Of a DNA stretch of 64,000 nt, positions 17,517-25,655 are shown in pieces. Under the pieces are notes generated by a model. The model saw only the letters and a program-made list of their open reading frames with translations, had not been told where the DNA came from and searched no databases. The translations under genes and the position numbers were made by a program. Source of the stretch: Paraburkholderia kururiensis JCM 10599 = LMG 19447 (GTDB lineage Bacteria > Pseudomonadota > Gammaproteobacteria > Burkholderiales > Burkholderiaceae); assembly GCF_003986935.1 (NCBI RefSeq), contig NZ_RJZE01000017.1, positions 119,453 through 183,452 of the forward strand. The letters are read 5' to 3'. Within the stretch, counting starts at the first letter, position 1, and every line of letters starts with the position of its first letter.

Positions 17517-19046
17517 CTACGCTGCGCCGACCGCCGCCCCTCGCCCGTAGTCCTCGGCGTCGATGTCGTAGCCCGCCGGGTCCCAGCGGATGAGCAGCAG
17601 CACGACGAGCGACGTCAACGGCGCGAGCGCGATGACCCAGAACACCTGGGTGCCGAGCGCCGCCGCGAGAATCGGAAACAGGAACAGCGAGACCGTGGAC
17701 GCCGTGCGCACGAGCGTCTGGTTAAAGCCCACGCCCACGCCGCGCAACGAAGTCGGGTAGCTGAGCGACGCGAAGCTCATGCTGTGCGCGCCCGGCCCGA
17801 ACCCCTGCCCCAGCAGATACCCGCCCAGCAGCAGAATGGCGAGCACCACGAAGAGGCCGCTGCCCGGCCGTCCGATCAGCGCGAGCCCGATCAGCGACGC
17901 GAACTGCAACGCATGGCCCAACGCCGTCATCTTCCAGGCGCCGAAGCGCGACACGAAGCGCACGCCGATCAAGCCGCCCACGAACGCGAACAGCAGGTTC
18001 AGGGCCAAGGCCGCGACGATGGTGGTGAGCGGCCCCTGCTTGAGAAAACTCGCGAGAATCACGGGCAAGCCGTAGACGATCGCGTTGTAGCCGAACGAGG
18101 ACGCCGCGCCGATCGTCGCGGCCAGCACGGTGCGCCGCGCGTAGCGTCCGCGAAAGAGCGCGCCGTAGCTGCGCCACGAGGCCACGCGCGGTTTCGACAC
18201 GGGCGCGGCATCGCGTTGAACGACGACTTCGACGCCATACGCCCGCTTGAGAATGCGCGCCGCGCCTTCCAGGTCGCCCTGATTCGCGGCCCACACGGGC
18301 GACTCGCTGATATAACGGCTGCGCACGGCGATGATGAGCAGCGCAGGCACCGCGCCGAACGCGAGCGTGAAGCGCCACAGCCAGCCCAACTGATGCTCGG
18401 GCAGCACCGCGTAGAGCCCGAGAATGAGCAGATAGCAGGTGCTCGTGGCGGCGTACCACGCCGGGCACCACGCCGCGACGCTCGCGGCCTTGCTGCCCTT
18501 GCCCGTCACCTTCGAGAACTCCGCGAGAAACGCCATGGCCACCGGCAGGTCCAGCCCCACGCCGAAGCCCATCAGAAAACGCGCGCCACCCAGCACCCAG
18601 ACGTTCGGCGCGAGCCCGGCCGCAATGGCGGCCACCACGAAGAACAGCATGTCGGCCATGAAGACGCGATAGCGCCCGATACGATCGGTGAGATAGCCGC
18701 CCACGAGCGCCCCCAAGATCGCGCCGAACGTAATGGCCGCCGACACGAGCCCCACCTGGGCGGGACTCAGCGCGAACTCGCGGGCGATGTCCTTCACGCC
18801 ATACGCGAGCGACGTGAGGTCGTAGGCATCGAGGAACACGCCGCCCAGCGCAATCGCGATAACCCAGCGCGCGTTGCCGCCCTTCGCGGCGCCCGTGCCG
18901 ACAATGCGCGCCACGTCTTCGGCGGATCGCACGACGAGCGTTCCTGTGCTGTCGTGGTGCGGTAGTGGATGGACCGCATCGGCGGCATCGACGCCATCAA
19001 CGGAAACGGCGGTGGGAAGATTAGAAGCGTCGGCAACGGTGGACAT
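17517..19046 (-). CDS. MFS transporter, metabolite:H+ symporter type
   Basis: 509 aa with 12 predicted membrane segments after a 55-residue hydrophilic N-terminus. The signature LGGVFLDAYDLTSLAYGV starts helix 1 and GGYLTDRIGRYRVF is the A-loop motif of the major facilitator superfamily; FLMGFGVGLDLPVAMAFLAE fits the sugar/acid symporter branch. It lies 81 bases downstream of the flavin monooxygenase gene on the same strand, so the cargo may be an organosulfur compound. That substrate idea rests on context alone. Confidence 0.85.
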   Translation of the reverse strand: MSTVADASNLPTAVSVDGVDAADAVHPLPHHDSTGTLVVRSAEDVARIVGTGAAKGGNARWVIAIALGGVFLDAYDLTSLAYGVKDIAREFALSPAQVGLVSAAITFGAILGALVGGYLTDRIGRYRVFMADMLFFVVAAIAAGLAPNVWVLGGARFLMGFGVGLDLPVAMAFLAEFSKVTGKGSKAASVAAWCPAWYAATSTCYLLILGLYAVLPEHQLGWLWRFTLAFGAVPALLIIAVRSRYISESPVWAANQGDLEGAARILKRAYGVEVVVQRDAAPVSKPRVASWRSYGALFRGRYARRTVLAATIGAASSFGYNAIVYGLPVILASFLKQGPLTTIVAALALNLLFAFVGGLIGVRFVSRFGAWKMTALGHALQFASLIGLALIGRPGSGLFVVLAILLLGGYLLGQGFGPGAHSMSFASLSYPTSLRGVGVGFNQTLVRTASTVSLFLFPILAAALGTQVFWVIALAPLTSLVVLLLIRWDPAGYDIDAEDYGRGAAVGAA

Positions 19047-19127
19047 GAGGACGAGGCGCTTATGCGCGATGGTGGCAAGTCCGCTGCATCGTAGCGAACG
19101 CGCCGCAGCGCACCAAGCAACGTTTTT

Positions 19128-20594
19128 TCATATGCTTTTCGCGGGCGCGGGCGCGGGCCCGAACCCGAACAGCTGCGAGTCGCCTCGTTCGCTGCCGGCC
19201 GCTACTTCGGGTTCCGAAGCATGCTCACGCCCCACGCGAAACAACGCTCCCGCATGCCGCGCGGGCAGCGTGTCGCCTTCGCCGAACAGCTTGTGCCGCA
19301 ACGTGCCCGCTTCGTAAGCCGTCTTGTAGATGCCGCGGTTCTGCAGTTCGGGCACCACGAGATCCACGAAGTCTTCGTAGCTTTCGGGCACCACCGTGCG
19401 GCTCAGATTGAAACCGTCCACGTCGGCTTCGTCCACCCACTTCTGCAACTCGTCGGCCACCTGGTCCGCCGTACCGACGATCGCCGGATAGCGGCCGCCC
19501 AACGCGAACAGGTCGAGCAGCTTGCGGCGCGTCCAGCCGTGTGCCTGCGCGGTGCGCGTCGCGGATTCGATGGCGTTGCCCGGCGAGTAGTCCACGGGCT
19601 CGTCGAGGTCGTATTGCGCGTAGTCGATGCCCGTGCTCGCCGCGAAGTGCGCGAGGCCCGCCTCGCGGCTCGCGTAGTGCAGATAGTCGGCGTGCTTCTC
19701 GCGCGCTTCGGCCTCGGTTGCGCCGGGCACCACGGCCGCGCCGACGAATACCTTCACGTCGTCGGGCCGTCTGCCCGCTTTCACGAGTTGCTCGCGCAAC
19801 GCGCGCACCGTTTCGCGTCCCACCTCGCGGTTGGGCGGCGAAATGAACACGCATTCCGCGTGGCGCGCGGCAAAGCGCTGGCCGCGGCCGGAACTGCCCG
19901 CCTGGAACAGCACCGGCGTGCGCTGCGGCGAGGGCTCGGCGAGGTGGTAGCCGTGCACGTCGTAATAGCGGCCCGTGTGCTCCACGCGGTGCACCTTTGC
20001 CGGGTCCGCGTAGACGCGCGCGGCCTTGTCGCGCCGCACGGCACCGTCTTCCCAGCTGCCTTCCCAGAGTTGATAGAGCACCTCCAGATACTCGTCGGCG
20101 CGGTCGTAGCGTTCGTCGTGCGGCAGTTGCGCGGGCTGCCCCATCGCACGCGCCGCGCTGTCGAGATACCCCGTCACGATGTTCCAGCCGATGCGGCCTT
20201 GCGTGAGGTGGTCGAGCGTCGAGAAGCGCCGCGCAAGCAGATACGGCGCCTCGTACGTGAGATTGACCGTCACGCCGAAGCCCAGGTGCTGCGTGGCGGC
20301 GGCCATCGCGGGCACGAGCAGCGTCGGGTCGTTGACCGGCAACTGGATCGACTCTCGCAGCGTCACGTCCACGTTGCGCTGATACACGTCGTAGACGCCC
20401 ACGATGTCCGCGAGAAAAAGCCCGTCGAAGAGGCCGCGTTCGAGCGTGCGGGCGAGGTCCGTCCAGTACGAGAGCAGCCGGTAGTCCGAGGAGCGGTCGC
20501 GCGGATGCGTCCACAGACCGTGGTTGATGTGGCCCACGCAGTTCATGTTGAACGCGTTGAGCAGGAGGCGTTTGCGGGCGCGCGTGTTCGGCAT
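19128..20594 (-). CDS. LLM-class flavin-dependent monooxygenase (NtaA/SnaA/DszA family)
   Basis: 488 aa FMNH2-dependent monooxygenase with a bacterial-luciferase-like barrel: RLLLNAFNMNCVGHINHGLW at the start, then GLFDGLFLADIVGVYD, TQHLGFGVTVNLTYEAPYLLARR, and RIGWNIVTGY, the hallmark of the NtaA/DszA group. The ATG overlaps the upstream gene's stop as TAATG, indicating translational coupling to the SfnB-like gene. The family oxidises sulfones, sulfonates, dibenzothiophene sulfone or aminopolycarboxylates; the SfnB neighbours favour a sulfur-scavenging role. A reductase supplying FMNH2 is not encoded nearby. Confidence 0.88.
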   Translation of the reverse strand: MPNTRARKRLLLNAFNMNCVGHINHGLWTHPRDRSSDYRLLSYWTDLARTLERGLFDGLFLADIVGVYDVYQRNVDVTLRESIQLPVNDPTLLVPAMAAATQHLGFGVTVNLTYEAPYLLARRFSTLDHLTQGRIGWNIVTGYLDSAARAMGQPAQLPHDERYDRADEYLEVLYQLWEGSWEDGAVRRDKAARVYADPAKVHRVEHTGRYYDVHGYHLAEPSPQRTPVLFQAGSSGRGQRFAARHAECVFISPPNREVGRETVRALREQLVKAGRRPDDVKVFVGAAVVPGATEAEAREKHADYLHYASREAGLAHFAASTGIDYAQYDLDEPVDYSPGNAIESATRTAQAHGWTRRKLLDLFALGGRYPAIVGTADQVADELQKWVDEADVDGFNLSRTVVPESYEDFVDLVVPELQNRGIYKTAYEAGTLRHKLFGEGDTLPARHAGALFRVGREHASEPEVAAGSERGDSQLFGFGPAPAPAKSI

Positions 20595-21868
20595 TACAGG
20601 GCTCCGTGGCGCGGCGGCCGGGTGCCGTTCAGATAGAAGTTGCCGATGGCGTGGTACTTCCAGCGCACCGGATCGTGCAGCGTGTGCGTGCGCGCGTTGC
20701 GCCAGAAGCGGTCGAGGCCGAGACCGTCGAGCGTGGCCGCCGTGCCCGCGAGTTCGAAGAGGCGCGAGCCGGCGTCGAGCGAAATGGTGGTGGTCGCCGC
20801 GCGCGCCTCGGCCACGGCGATGGAGGCCTCGGCAACGGAGGCTTCGTCGGGCGCGCCCTGCGCGGCATCGACGAAGCGCCCCGCGCGGCGCAGCAACGCC
20901 TCGGCGCCGCGCAGACGTGCGGCGAGGTCGCCGAATTGCACGATGGCGAGCGGGTCGTCCGCGGCGCGCGCCACTTTCGCGTCGATCCATGGGCGTGCGT
21001 GCTCGCGCACGAACTCGAGCGCGGCGGCGAACGCACCGCGCGCCTGCCCCAGGTCGATGGCGGCATGCATGATCTGCGCAAGCGGCCCGATAGGGGTCGC
21101 GCGATCGAACGACGCCTGGAACGGCACCACCCATTCGGGCTCCACCTCGACGTGCTCGAACTGCACCGAACCGCTGCCGGTCACGCGCTGCCCGAACCCG
21201 TCCCAGTCGTCGATCACAGTGACGCCGCGCGCGTGACGCGGCACGAACGCGAGATACGAGACATCGCGGCCATCTTCTTCGGCCACGACGAGCGTCGGAA
21301 TCCAGTGCGCGTAGAGCGCGCCGGTGCAGTAGAACTTGCGGCCGTCGATGTGCCAGCCCGCGCTCGTGCGCGTGAGCCGCGTGCGGCGTTTGAAGTCGCG
21401 CTGGCCGATCTCCGCGAGCGCGTTGCCGAAGCGCTCGCCCGCCAGCACGCGGTCGTAGAAGAAGCGCTGCTGCGCCGCGCTGCCGCCTACGCGCAGCACT
21501 TCGAGCGCGTAGAAATGGTTCTGCGGGATCTGGCCGAGCGAGCCGTCCGCGGCGGAAATCGTCGCGATCACTTCGGCGAGCGTGCCCGCCTTGACGCCGG
21601 GGCCGCCGTACTCGCGCGGCACGGTGATGGACCACAGGCCGCTCGCGACGAAGGCATCGAGTTCGGCCCACGGCAGGCGGCGCTCGCGGTCGCGCAGCGC
21701 GGCCTGCGGCGCGAATTGCGCGGCGAGGCGAACGGCGGTCTGAACGGCGTGGGCGTCGTTTTCGATTCGAGCGGGCACGCTGGGGGCCGTCAGTCCTGCT
21801 GGCTGCGGCGCGTGCGCAACCGAGGTCGTAGCGGCCGCATCGGGCGCCGCGGTCAGTTCGACGGTCAT
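20594..21868 (-). CDS. SfnB-family acyl-CoA-dehydrogenase-like flavoprotein
   Basis: 424 aa of the acyl-CoA dehydrogenase fold in the SfnB sulfur-acquisition branch (related to DszC monooxygenases). Diagnostic stretches are TVPREYGGPGVKAGTLAEVI, LGQIPQNHFYALEVLR, RRTRLTRTSAGWHIDG, FYCTGALYAHWIPT and the C-terminal WRNARTHTLHDPVRWKYHAI. Expected cytoplasmic FMN/FAD enzyme in dimethylsulfone or alkanesulfonate use. It lies 14 bases after the other SfnB paralogue and is coupled to the monooxygenase behind it. Confidence 0.87.
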   Translation of the reverse strand: MTVELTAAPDAAATTSVAHAPQPAGLTAPSVPARIENDAHAVQTAVRLAAQFAPQAALRDRERRLPWAELDAFVASGLWSITVPREYGGPGVKAGTLAEVIATISAADGSLGQIPQNHFYALEVLRVGGSAAQQRFFYDRVLAGERFGNALAEIGQRDFKRRTRLTRTSAGWHIDGRKFYCTGALYAHWIPTLVVAEEDGRDVSYLAFVPRHARGVTVIDDWDGFGQRVTGSGSVQFEHVEVEPEWVVPFQASFDRATPIGPLAQIMHAAIDLGQARGAFAAALEFVREHARPWIDAKVARAADDPLAIVQFGDLAARLRGAEALLRRAGRFVDAAQGAPDEASVAEASIAVAEARAATTTISLDAGSRLFELAGTAATLDGLGLDRFWRNARTHTLHDPVRWKYHAIGNFYLNGTRPPRHGAL

Positions 21869-21882
21869 CGTCGGGCTCCTTG

Positions 21883-23190
21883 TCAGTTCCAGGCGTGGCG
21901 CGCAGGCAGCACGTGGTTCAGGTGATAGTTGCCGAGCAGGTGCAGCTTCCAGCGCACCGGGTCGTGCAGCGTATGCGTGCGGGCGTTGCGCCAGTGGCGG
22001 TCGAGGTTGTGCGCGGCGCGCGTGGCCGCGGAGCCCGCCAGTTCGAAGAGCTTCTCGCTCGCTTCGAGCGCGATGCGCGTGGTGAGCACCTTCGCTTCGG
22101 CCACGGCCACCGACGCCTGCGCGCTCGCTTCGGCATCGAGCGGGCCTTGTTGTTGCCGGGCCTGTTGTCGCGCCGCGAGGTCGTCGAGCGTGCGGCCCGC
22201 CTCCATCAGCACTTCGTGCGCGGCGTGCAGGTCGATCTGCAGCCGGCCGACGTCCGCGATGATGTAAGGGTCGTCGCTCGCATACTCGAGACCTGAGTCG
22301 ATCCAGGGCCGCGCGCGCTCGCGCACGAAACCGAGCGCGTCGGCAACAGCGGCCTGGGCGATGCCTTGATCGATGGCGGCCTGGATCAACTGCGAGGTGG
22401 GACCGTACAGGCCGGGACGGTCGGCGAGCGGCCAGACCGCGACCACGTCGCTCGCGTCAATGGGAACGTTGTCGAATTCAACGGTCCCGCTCGCGGTGAT
22501 GCGCTGGCCGAAAGCGCTCCAGTCGTCGATAACCGTGACGCCCGGTGCGTCGCGCGGCACCCAGACCTGCACGGCGCGGCCCTCGTCGTCGGTGGCGCGC
22601 GTCGGAATGCGGTGCGCGAAGAGCGCGCCTGTGGAATAGAAGCGCCGGCCCGAGAGGCGCAGGCCGTCGGGCGTGGTCTGCAAACGCGTGGTGCCGTGCA
22701 GGATGGTGGGCGCCGCGACGGCGCCGGCCGGGGTGGCGCGACGCTCGGGTCCCGCGTTGCCAAGGCGTCGGCCTGCCAGCACTTCGCCGTAGAAACGCGC
22801 TTTTTGTTCCGGCGTGCCGGCTTCGCGCAGCAGACCGAGCACGCCGAAGTGGTTCTGCGGAATCTGGCCGAGGGCGGGGTCTGCTTCGCACAGCGTCACG
22901 AACACTTCGGCGAGCGTGGCGTACGAGACGTCGGCCCCGCCGTATTCGCGCGGCACCGTGATGGCGCCGAGTCCGCTTTCGGACCACTGGTCGAGTTCGT
23001 CCCACGGCAATGCGCGCTCGCGGTCGCGCGCCGCAGCGCCTGCTGCGACGGCGCTGGCCAGCGTGCGGGCGGCGGCGAGTGCGGCGGCATCGTCGGCGAT
23101 GCGCTGCACGCGTGCGGGATCGGGCGGTCGAGGAAGGCGAGGCGTTGAAGACGTTGACTGCTGGATGGACCTGGGCGACGTGAGCGGCAT
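21883..23190 (-). CDS. SfnB-family acyl-CoA-dehydrogenase-like flavoprotein (second copy)
   Basis: 435 aa paralogue of the next gene with the same landmarks (TVPREYGGADVSYATLAEVF, LGQIPQNHFGVLGLLREAG, FYSTGALFAHRIPT, NARTHTLHDPVRWKLHLLGN). The first gene of the presumed sulfur operon. Start uncertain: ATG 23190 is used here, GTG 23229 is possible, and neither has a clear ribosome site. The central part (residues about 160-180) has an Ala/Pro-rich insertion not seen in the paralogue, so the two probably differ in substrate. Confidence 0.85.
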   Translation of the reverse strand: MPLTSPRSIQQSTSSTPRLPRPPDPARVQRIADDAAALAAARTLASAVAAGAAARDRERALPWDELDQWSESGLGAITVPREYGGADVSYATLAEVFVTLCEADPALGQIPQNHFGVLGLLREAGTPEQKARFYGEVLAGRRLGNAGPERRATPAGAVAAPTILHGTTRLQTTPDGLRLSGRRFYSTGALFAHRIPTRATDDEGRAVQVWVPRDAPGVTVIDDWSAFGQRITASGTVEFDNVPIDASDVVAVWPLADRPGLYGPTSQLIQAAIDQGIAQAAVADALGFVRERARPWIDSGLEYASDDPYIIADVGRLQIDLHAAHEVLMEAGRTLDDLAARQQARQQQGPLDAEASAQASVAVAEAKVLTTRIALEASEKLFELAGSAATRAAHNLDRHWRNARTHTLHDPVRWKLHLLGNYHLNHVLPARHAWN

Positions 23191-23359
23191 GGCAGTTCGA
23201 ACCGGGGGAATGACGCGCCCGTCCCGCACAAAGGCGAATGGACGGGCCGAAAGCCTCCATTGGAACAGCCCGGGGCGCGATGCCCTACCAGCAATTTCTC
23301 ACTTGCTTATCGGGTTTGCCGATTTAGCGCCGCAGTGCAGCATGCGGTTTTCTTGCCGC

Positions 23360-23425
23360 GGGCTTCACAGCCGGGCTTCACAGCCAGGTTTCACGGCCGG
23401 GTTTCACCGCTCAGTTTCACTGAGG
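23360..23425. repeat. five 13-bp tandem repeats
   Basis: Units of about 13 bp with core YTTCAC start at 23363, 23376, 23389, 23402 and 23415 (GGGCTTCACAGCC twice, then AGGTTTCACGGCC, GGGTTTCACCGCT, CAGTTTCACTGAG). The first two copies are identical and the later ones diverge. The array lies between the CBS gene stop (23448) and the start of the sulfur operon, within the latter's upstream region. Confidence 0.8.
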
Positions 23426-23447
23426 CTACGCGCCAGCCCACACTTCC

Positions 23448-23897
23448 CTAGCCCCTGAAGCGCTGCTCCTCGATCGCCTGCAGCCGGCCCACGCGCGACA
23501 CGTCGACGAGCATCGAGGCGAGATATTCGACCACATCGTCCATCGCGACGATGCCGGTGAGCTTGCCGGTTTCATCGACCACCGGCAGGCGGCGCACGCC
23601 CGAGCGGCGCATCTGTTCGAGCGCGACGCTCACTTCGTCGCCCTCGTTGGCGACCACGACGCCGCGCGACATGATCTCGCCCGCGGTGACGCGCTCGGCG
23701 TCCAGCTTGTTGGCGAGCACGGTCACGACGAGGTCGCGGTCGGTCACGAGCCCGACCGGCACCGCTTCGCCGTTGCGATATTCGATGACCACGAGATTGC
23801 CCACGTGCGACTGGCGCATGCGTGCGGCGAGCGCCGAGGCGCTCTCGTTGACGCCGCAGGTCTCCACGGGACGCGTAACGATTTTTCCGACGTGCAT
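23448..23897 (-). CDS. CBS-domain pair protein
   Basis: 149 aa made of two CBS motifs with nothing else (CBS1 residues 8-65, CBS2 75-130): HVGNLVVIEY, GLVTDRDLVV, then MSRGVVVANEGD and RRLPVVDETGKLTGIVAMDD. Stand-alone CBS pairs bind adenosine nucleotides or NAD and modulate partners; the target is unknown. AAGAGGAA lies well placed before the ATG. An FNR-type box (23976) sits 85 bases upstream of the start. A related CBS gene is at 51574. Confidence 0.88.
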   Translation of the reverse strand: MHVGKIVTRPVETCGVNESASALAARMRQSHVGNLVVIEYRNGEAVPVGLVTDRDLVVTVLANKLDAERVTAGEIMSRGVVVANEGDEVSVALEQMRRSGVRRLPVVDETGKLTGIVAMDDVVEYLASMLVDVSRVGRLQAIEEQRFRG

Positions 23898-23975
23898 GAT
23901 GCAATTCCTCTTGTCTGCCTCCGACGACCATTGACGAAGCGCGTGTTCAGCGTAGAACGCGGCGGGGTCGCGGCA

Positions 23976-23989
23976 TTGACGTGCGTCAA
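23976..23989 (-). promoter_or_regulatory. FNR/ANR-type box for the CBS gene
   Basis: TTGAC-GTGC-GTCAA on the plus strand, a perfect inverted repeat. On the minus strand a TACGCT hexamer (23954-23949) is centred 31 bp downstream, giving a class II arrangement with predicted transcription start near 23941 and a 44-base leader. Confidence 0.65.
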
Positions 23990-24083
23990 CCGGCTCGCGC
24001 AGACGAAGCGGAGCGTGGGACGGTCGGTGTGGAAAGAGAAACGCTGAGGAGGTAAGGCGGGAAGCAGACGGGCGTCTGTCGGA

Positions 24084-24491
24084 TCAGACAGACTCGTTGC
24101 CCTCGGCAAAGCGCCGCACCACGTCGCGCAGCGTGCCGATTTCGGTGGCCTTGTCGAAGAAGTAGCGCGCGCCCGCGGCAAAACACGCGTCGCGGTACTG
24201 CGGCAAAGCCGAGTTGGTGAGGACGATGGGCACGATGCCCGGATGCTGGCTCGCAAGCCCCTTGAGCACCGTGAGGCCGCTGCTGCCTTCGAGCAGTTGC
24301 AGATCGACGATCGCGATGTCCACGTCTTCGGCAGCGGCAATGCCCGCCAGCGCCGAGACCGGTTCGTCCGCTTCGCCCACGATCTTCACGCCACCGAGCG
24401 CCTCGAGCAAAGCGGCAAGCCGCTTGCGCACGAGCGTCGAATCTTCCACGAGAAAGATGTTCAGGGAGGGCACGAGGGTTTCCGCATTCAT
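24084..24491 (-). CDS. single-domain response regulator
   Basis: 135 aa consisting only of a CheY-like receiver: acidic pair in FLVEDSTLVRKRL near residues 15-17, phosphoacceptor Asp in IAIVDLQLLEG near 57, Thr/Ser in VLTNS, and Lys in YFFDKATE near 113. No output domain. ATG 24491 was used because the conserved fold starts there; the extended N-terminus from 24641 is basic and unconserved. No histidine kinase is adjacent, so the partner kinase is elsewhere (NarX at 37373 is a NarL-type kinase and not an obvious partner). Confidence 0.85.
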   Translation of the reverse strand: MNAETLVPSLNIFLVEDSTLVRKRLAALLEALGGVKIVGEADEPVSALAGIAAAEDVDIAIVDLQLLEGSSGLTVLKGLASQHPGIVPIVLTNSALPQYRDACFAAGARYFFDKATEIGTLRDVVRRFAEGNESV

Positions 24492-24705
24492 AGGTGCAGT
24501 ATCCACAACACGCCGATTCGAAGAAATCAGCGCAGGACGAGTTGCGTGTAGGGGTTTTCCGACAAGCGCCCAAAGGAGGCGAGGCGCGAGGCTCATGTGC
24601 GCGCACCGCTGCAGACGGGCAAGCGGCGCGCAAAGTTTCATTTACCTTTCGCCAGAGCGCTTCCTGGCACTCATTCGGCGCTTCATCGGGACCCCTTAGA
24701 GTCCA

Positions 24706-25245
24706 TCAATGCCAGCCACCACCCTGGCCCCATTGCGGGCCGCGCCGGGTTCCTCCCCCGCCACCGCCGCCACCGCCGCCACCGTTACCGCCGCGAGCCC
24801 CCGACGGTGCCGGAGCCGGAGCCGCAGAAGGCGCTGGCGCCGGTGCGGCCGCCGCTGCGGGAGCCGGCGATCGCGCGCCCGGGGGGCCGCCACCCGGCGG
24901 CCGGTGGCCCGGCATCGGCCGCGGGTCTTGCGGCGGCCGGCCGCGGTCGCCCCACGACCCGTGTCCCCAATCACGGTCGCCATCGCGCCAGTAACCGCGG
25001 TCGCCATACCAGCCGCCGTAGCCCGGCCCGTAGTAGACGGGGCCGTTGTCATAGACGGTTGCCGGTCCGTACGGCGCGTAGTAATAGCCGTTGTCCACCG
25101 CGCCGCCGTAATACGAACTGTCGTAGGTGCCGTAGGTGTTGTAGGGATACGCCGCACAGCCTGCCACGGTCAGCACGGCGAGCGCCGCCGCGCTTCGCAA
25201 CGCGATGCGGCGCAGGCCCGCTGCACGCGCTCGCGCGCCATTCAT
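24706..25245 (-). CDS. small Tyr/Gly/Pro-rich lipoprotein
   Basis: 179 aa. A basic N-terminus and hydrophobic stretch end in the lipobox LTVAGC, so the mature protein should be lipid-anchored at Cys30. The mature part is Tyr/Gly-rich (NTYGTYDSSYYGG, YYYAPYGPATVY), then Pro/Ala-rich, then a run of about 11 Gly and an RRGPQWGQGGGW tail. Low complexity prevents family assignment; similar YXG-rich lipoproteins are common and mostly unstudied in Burkholderia. ATG 25245 was chosen because the signal begins there. Confidence 0.6.
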   Translation of the reverse strand: MNGARARAAGLRRIALRSAAALAVLTVAGCAAYPYNTYGTYDSSYYGGAVDNGYYYAPYGPATVYDNGPVYYGPGYGGWYGDRGYWRDGDRDWGHGSWGDRGRPPQDPRPMPGHRPPGGGPPGARSPAPAAAAAPAPAPSAAPAPAPSGARGGNGGGGGGGGGGGTRRGPQWGQGGGWH

Positions 25246-25655
25246 CAGACTGCCGGAGGGGTTAATGCTCGAATGCTGGGTACACATGGCTTCACAAAAC
25301 TCAAGGTCGATGCGCATTTGACCACAAGCCCCGCCCCTGCGTTGTCGAACGCCGTAGCGTTTTTGTAAGCGGATCTTTCCGCACAGCCTTTCTACGCAAC
25401 TGCTGCGCGGCGACCTGTGCATGCCCTGCTTGCGCGCACGCTTTCGCATGGGGCCGCACGCCGCATGCCTGTCGGCGCAAGACGCCATTCGCGCCTGGTC
25501 TTTCATCGGCACGCGCCCCACGACATAGTTCTTTCGAACTACCCCGACCCCTTCGGCATCGTTCTTCCGCTTCGCCCCGTGCACCCACCGGGCGGATATT
25601 CAGGCACCGGCGCGCCAACCACAATGAGCCATCCTGTCAACGATGGCGGTACGCC
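25246..25655. other. divergent region between lipoprotein gene and nar operon, 410 bp
   Basis: No credible coding sequence. It must contain the nar operon promoter, yet no TTGAT-N4-ATCAA box and no convincing paired NarL heptamers were found by eye. The most striking element is the palindrome at 25526-25541. Confidence 0.55.
25526..25541. promoter_or_regulatory. palindrome TAGTTC-N4-GAACTA upstream of narK1
   Basis: TAGTTC (25526-25531), TTTC, GAACTA (25536-25541) is a perfect 6-bp inverted repeat in an otherwise GC-rich stretch, 115 bases before the narK1 start. It does not match the FNR or NarL consensus. It may be an operator or part of the promoter. Confidence 0.4.

Noticed and set aside
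20595..21671. Upstream extension of the flavin monooxygenase frame
   Set aside because: It overlaps the SfnB-like gene in another frame; the TAATG coupling and family alignment place the start at 20594.
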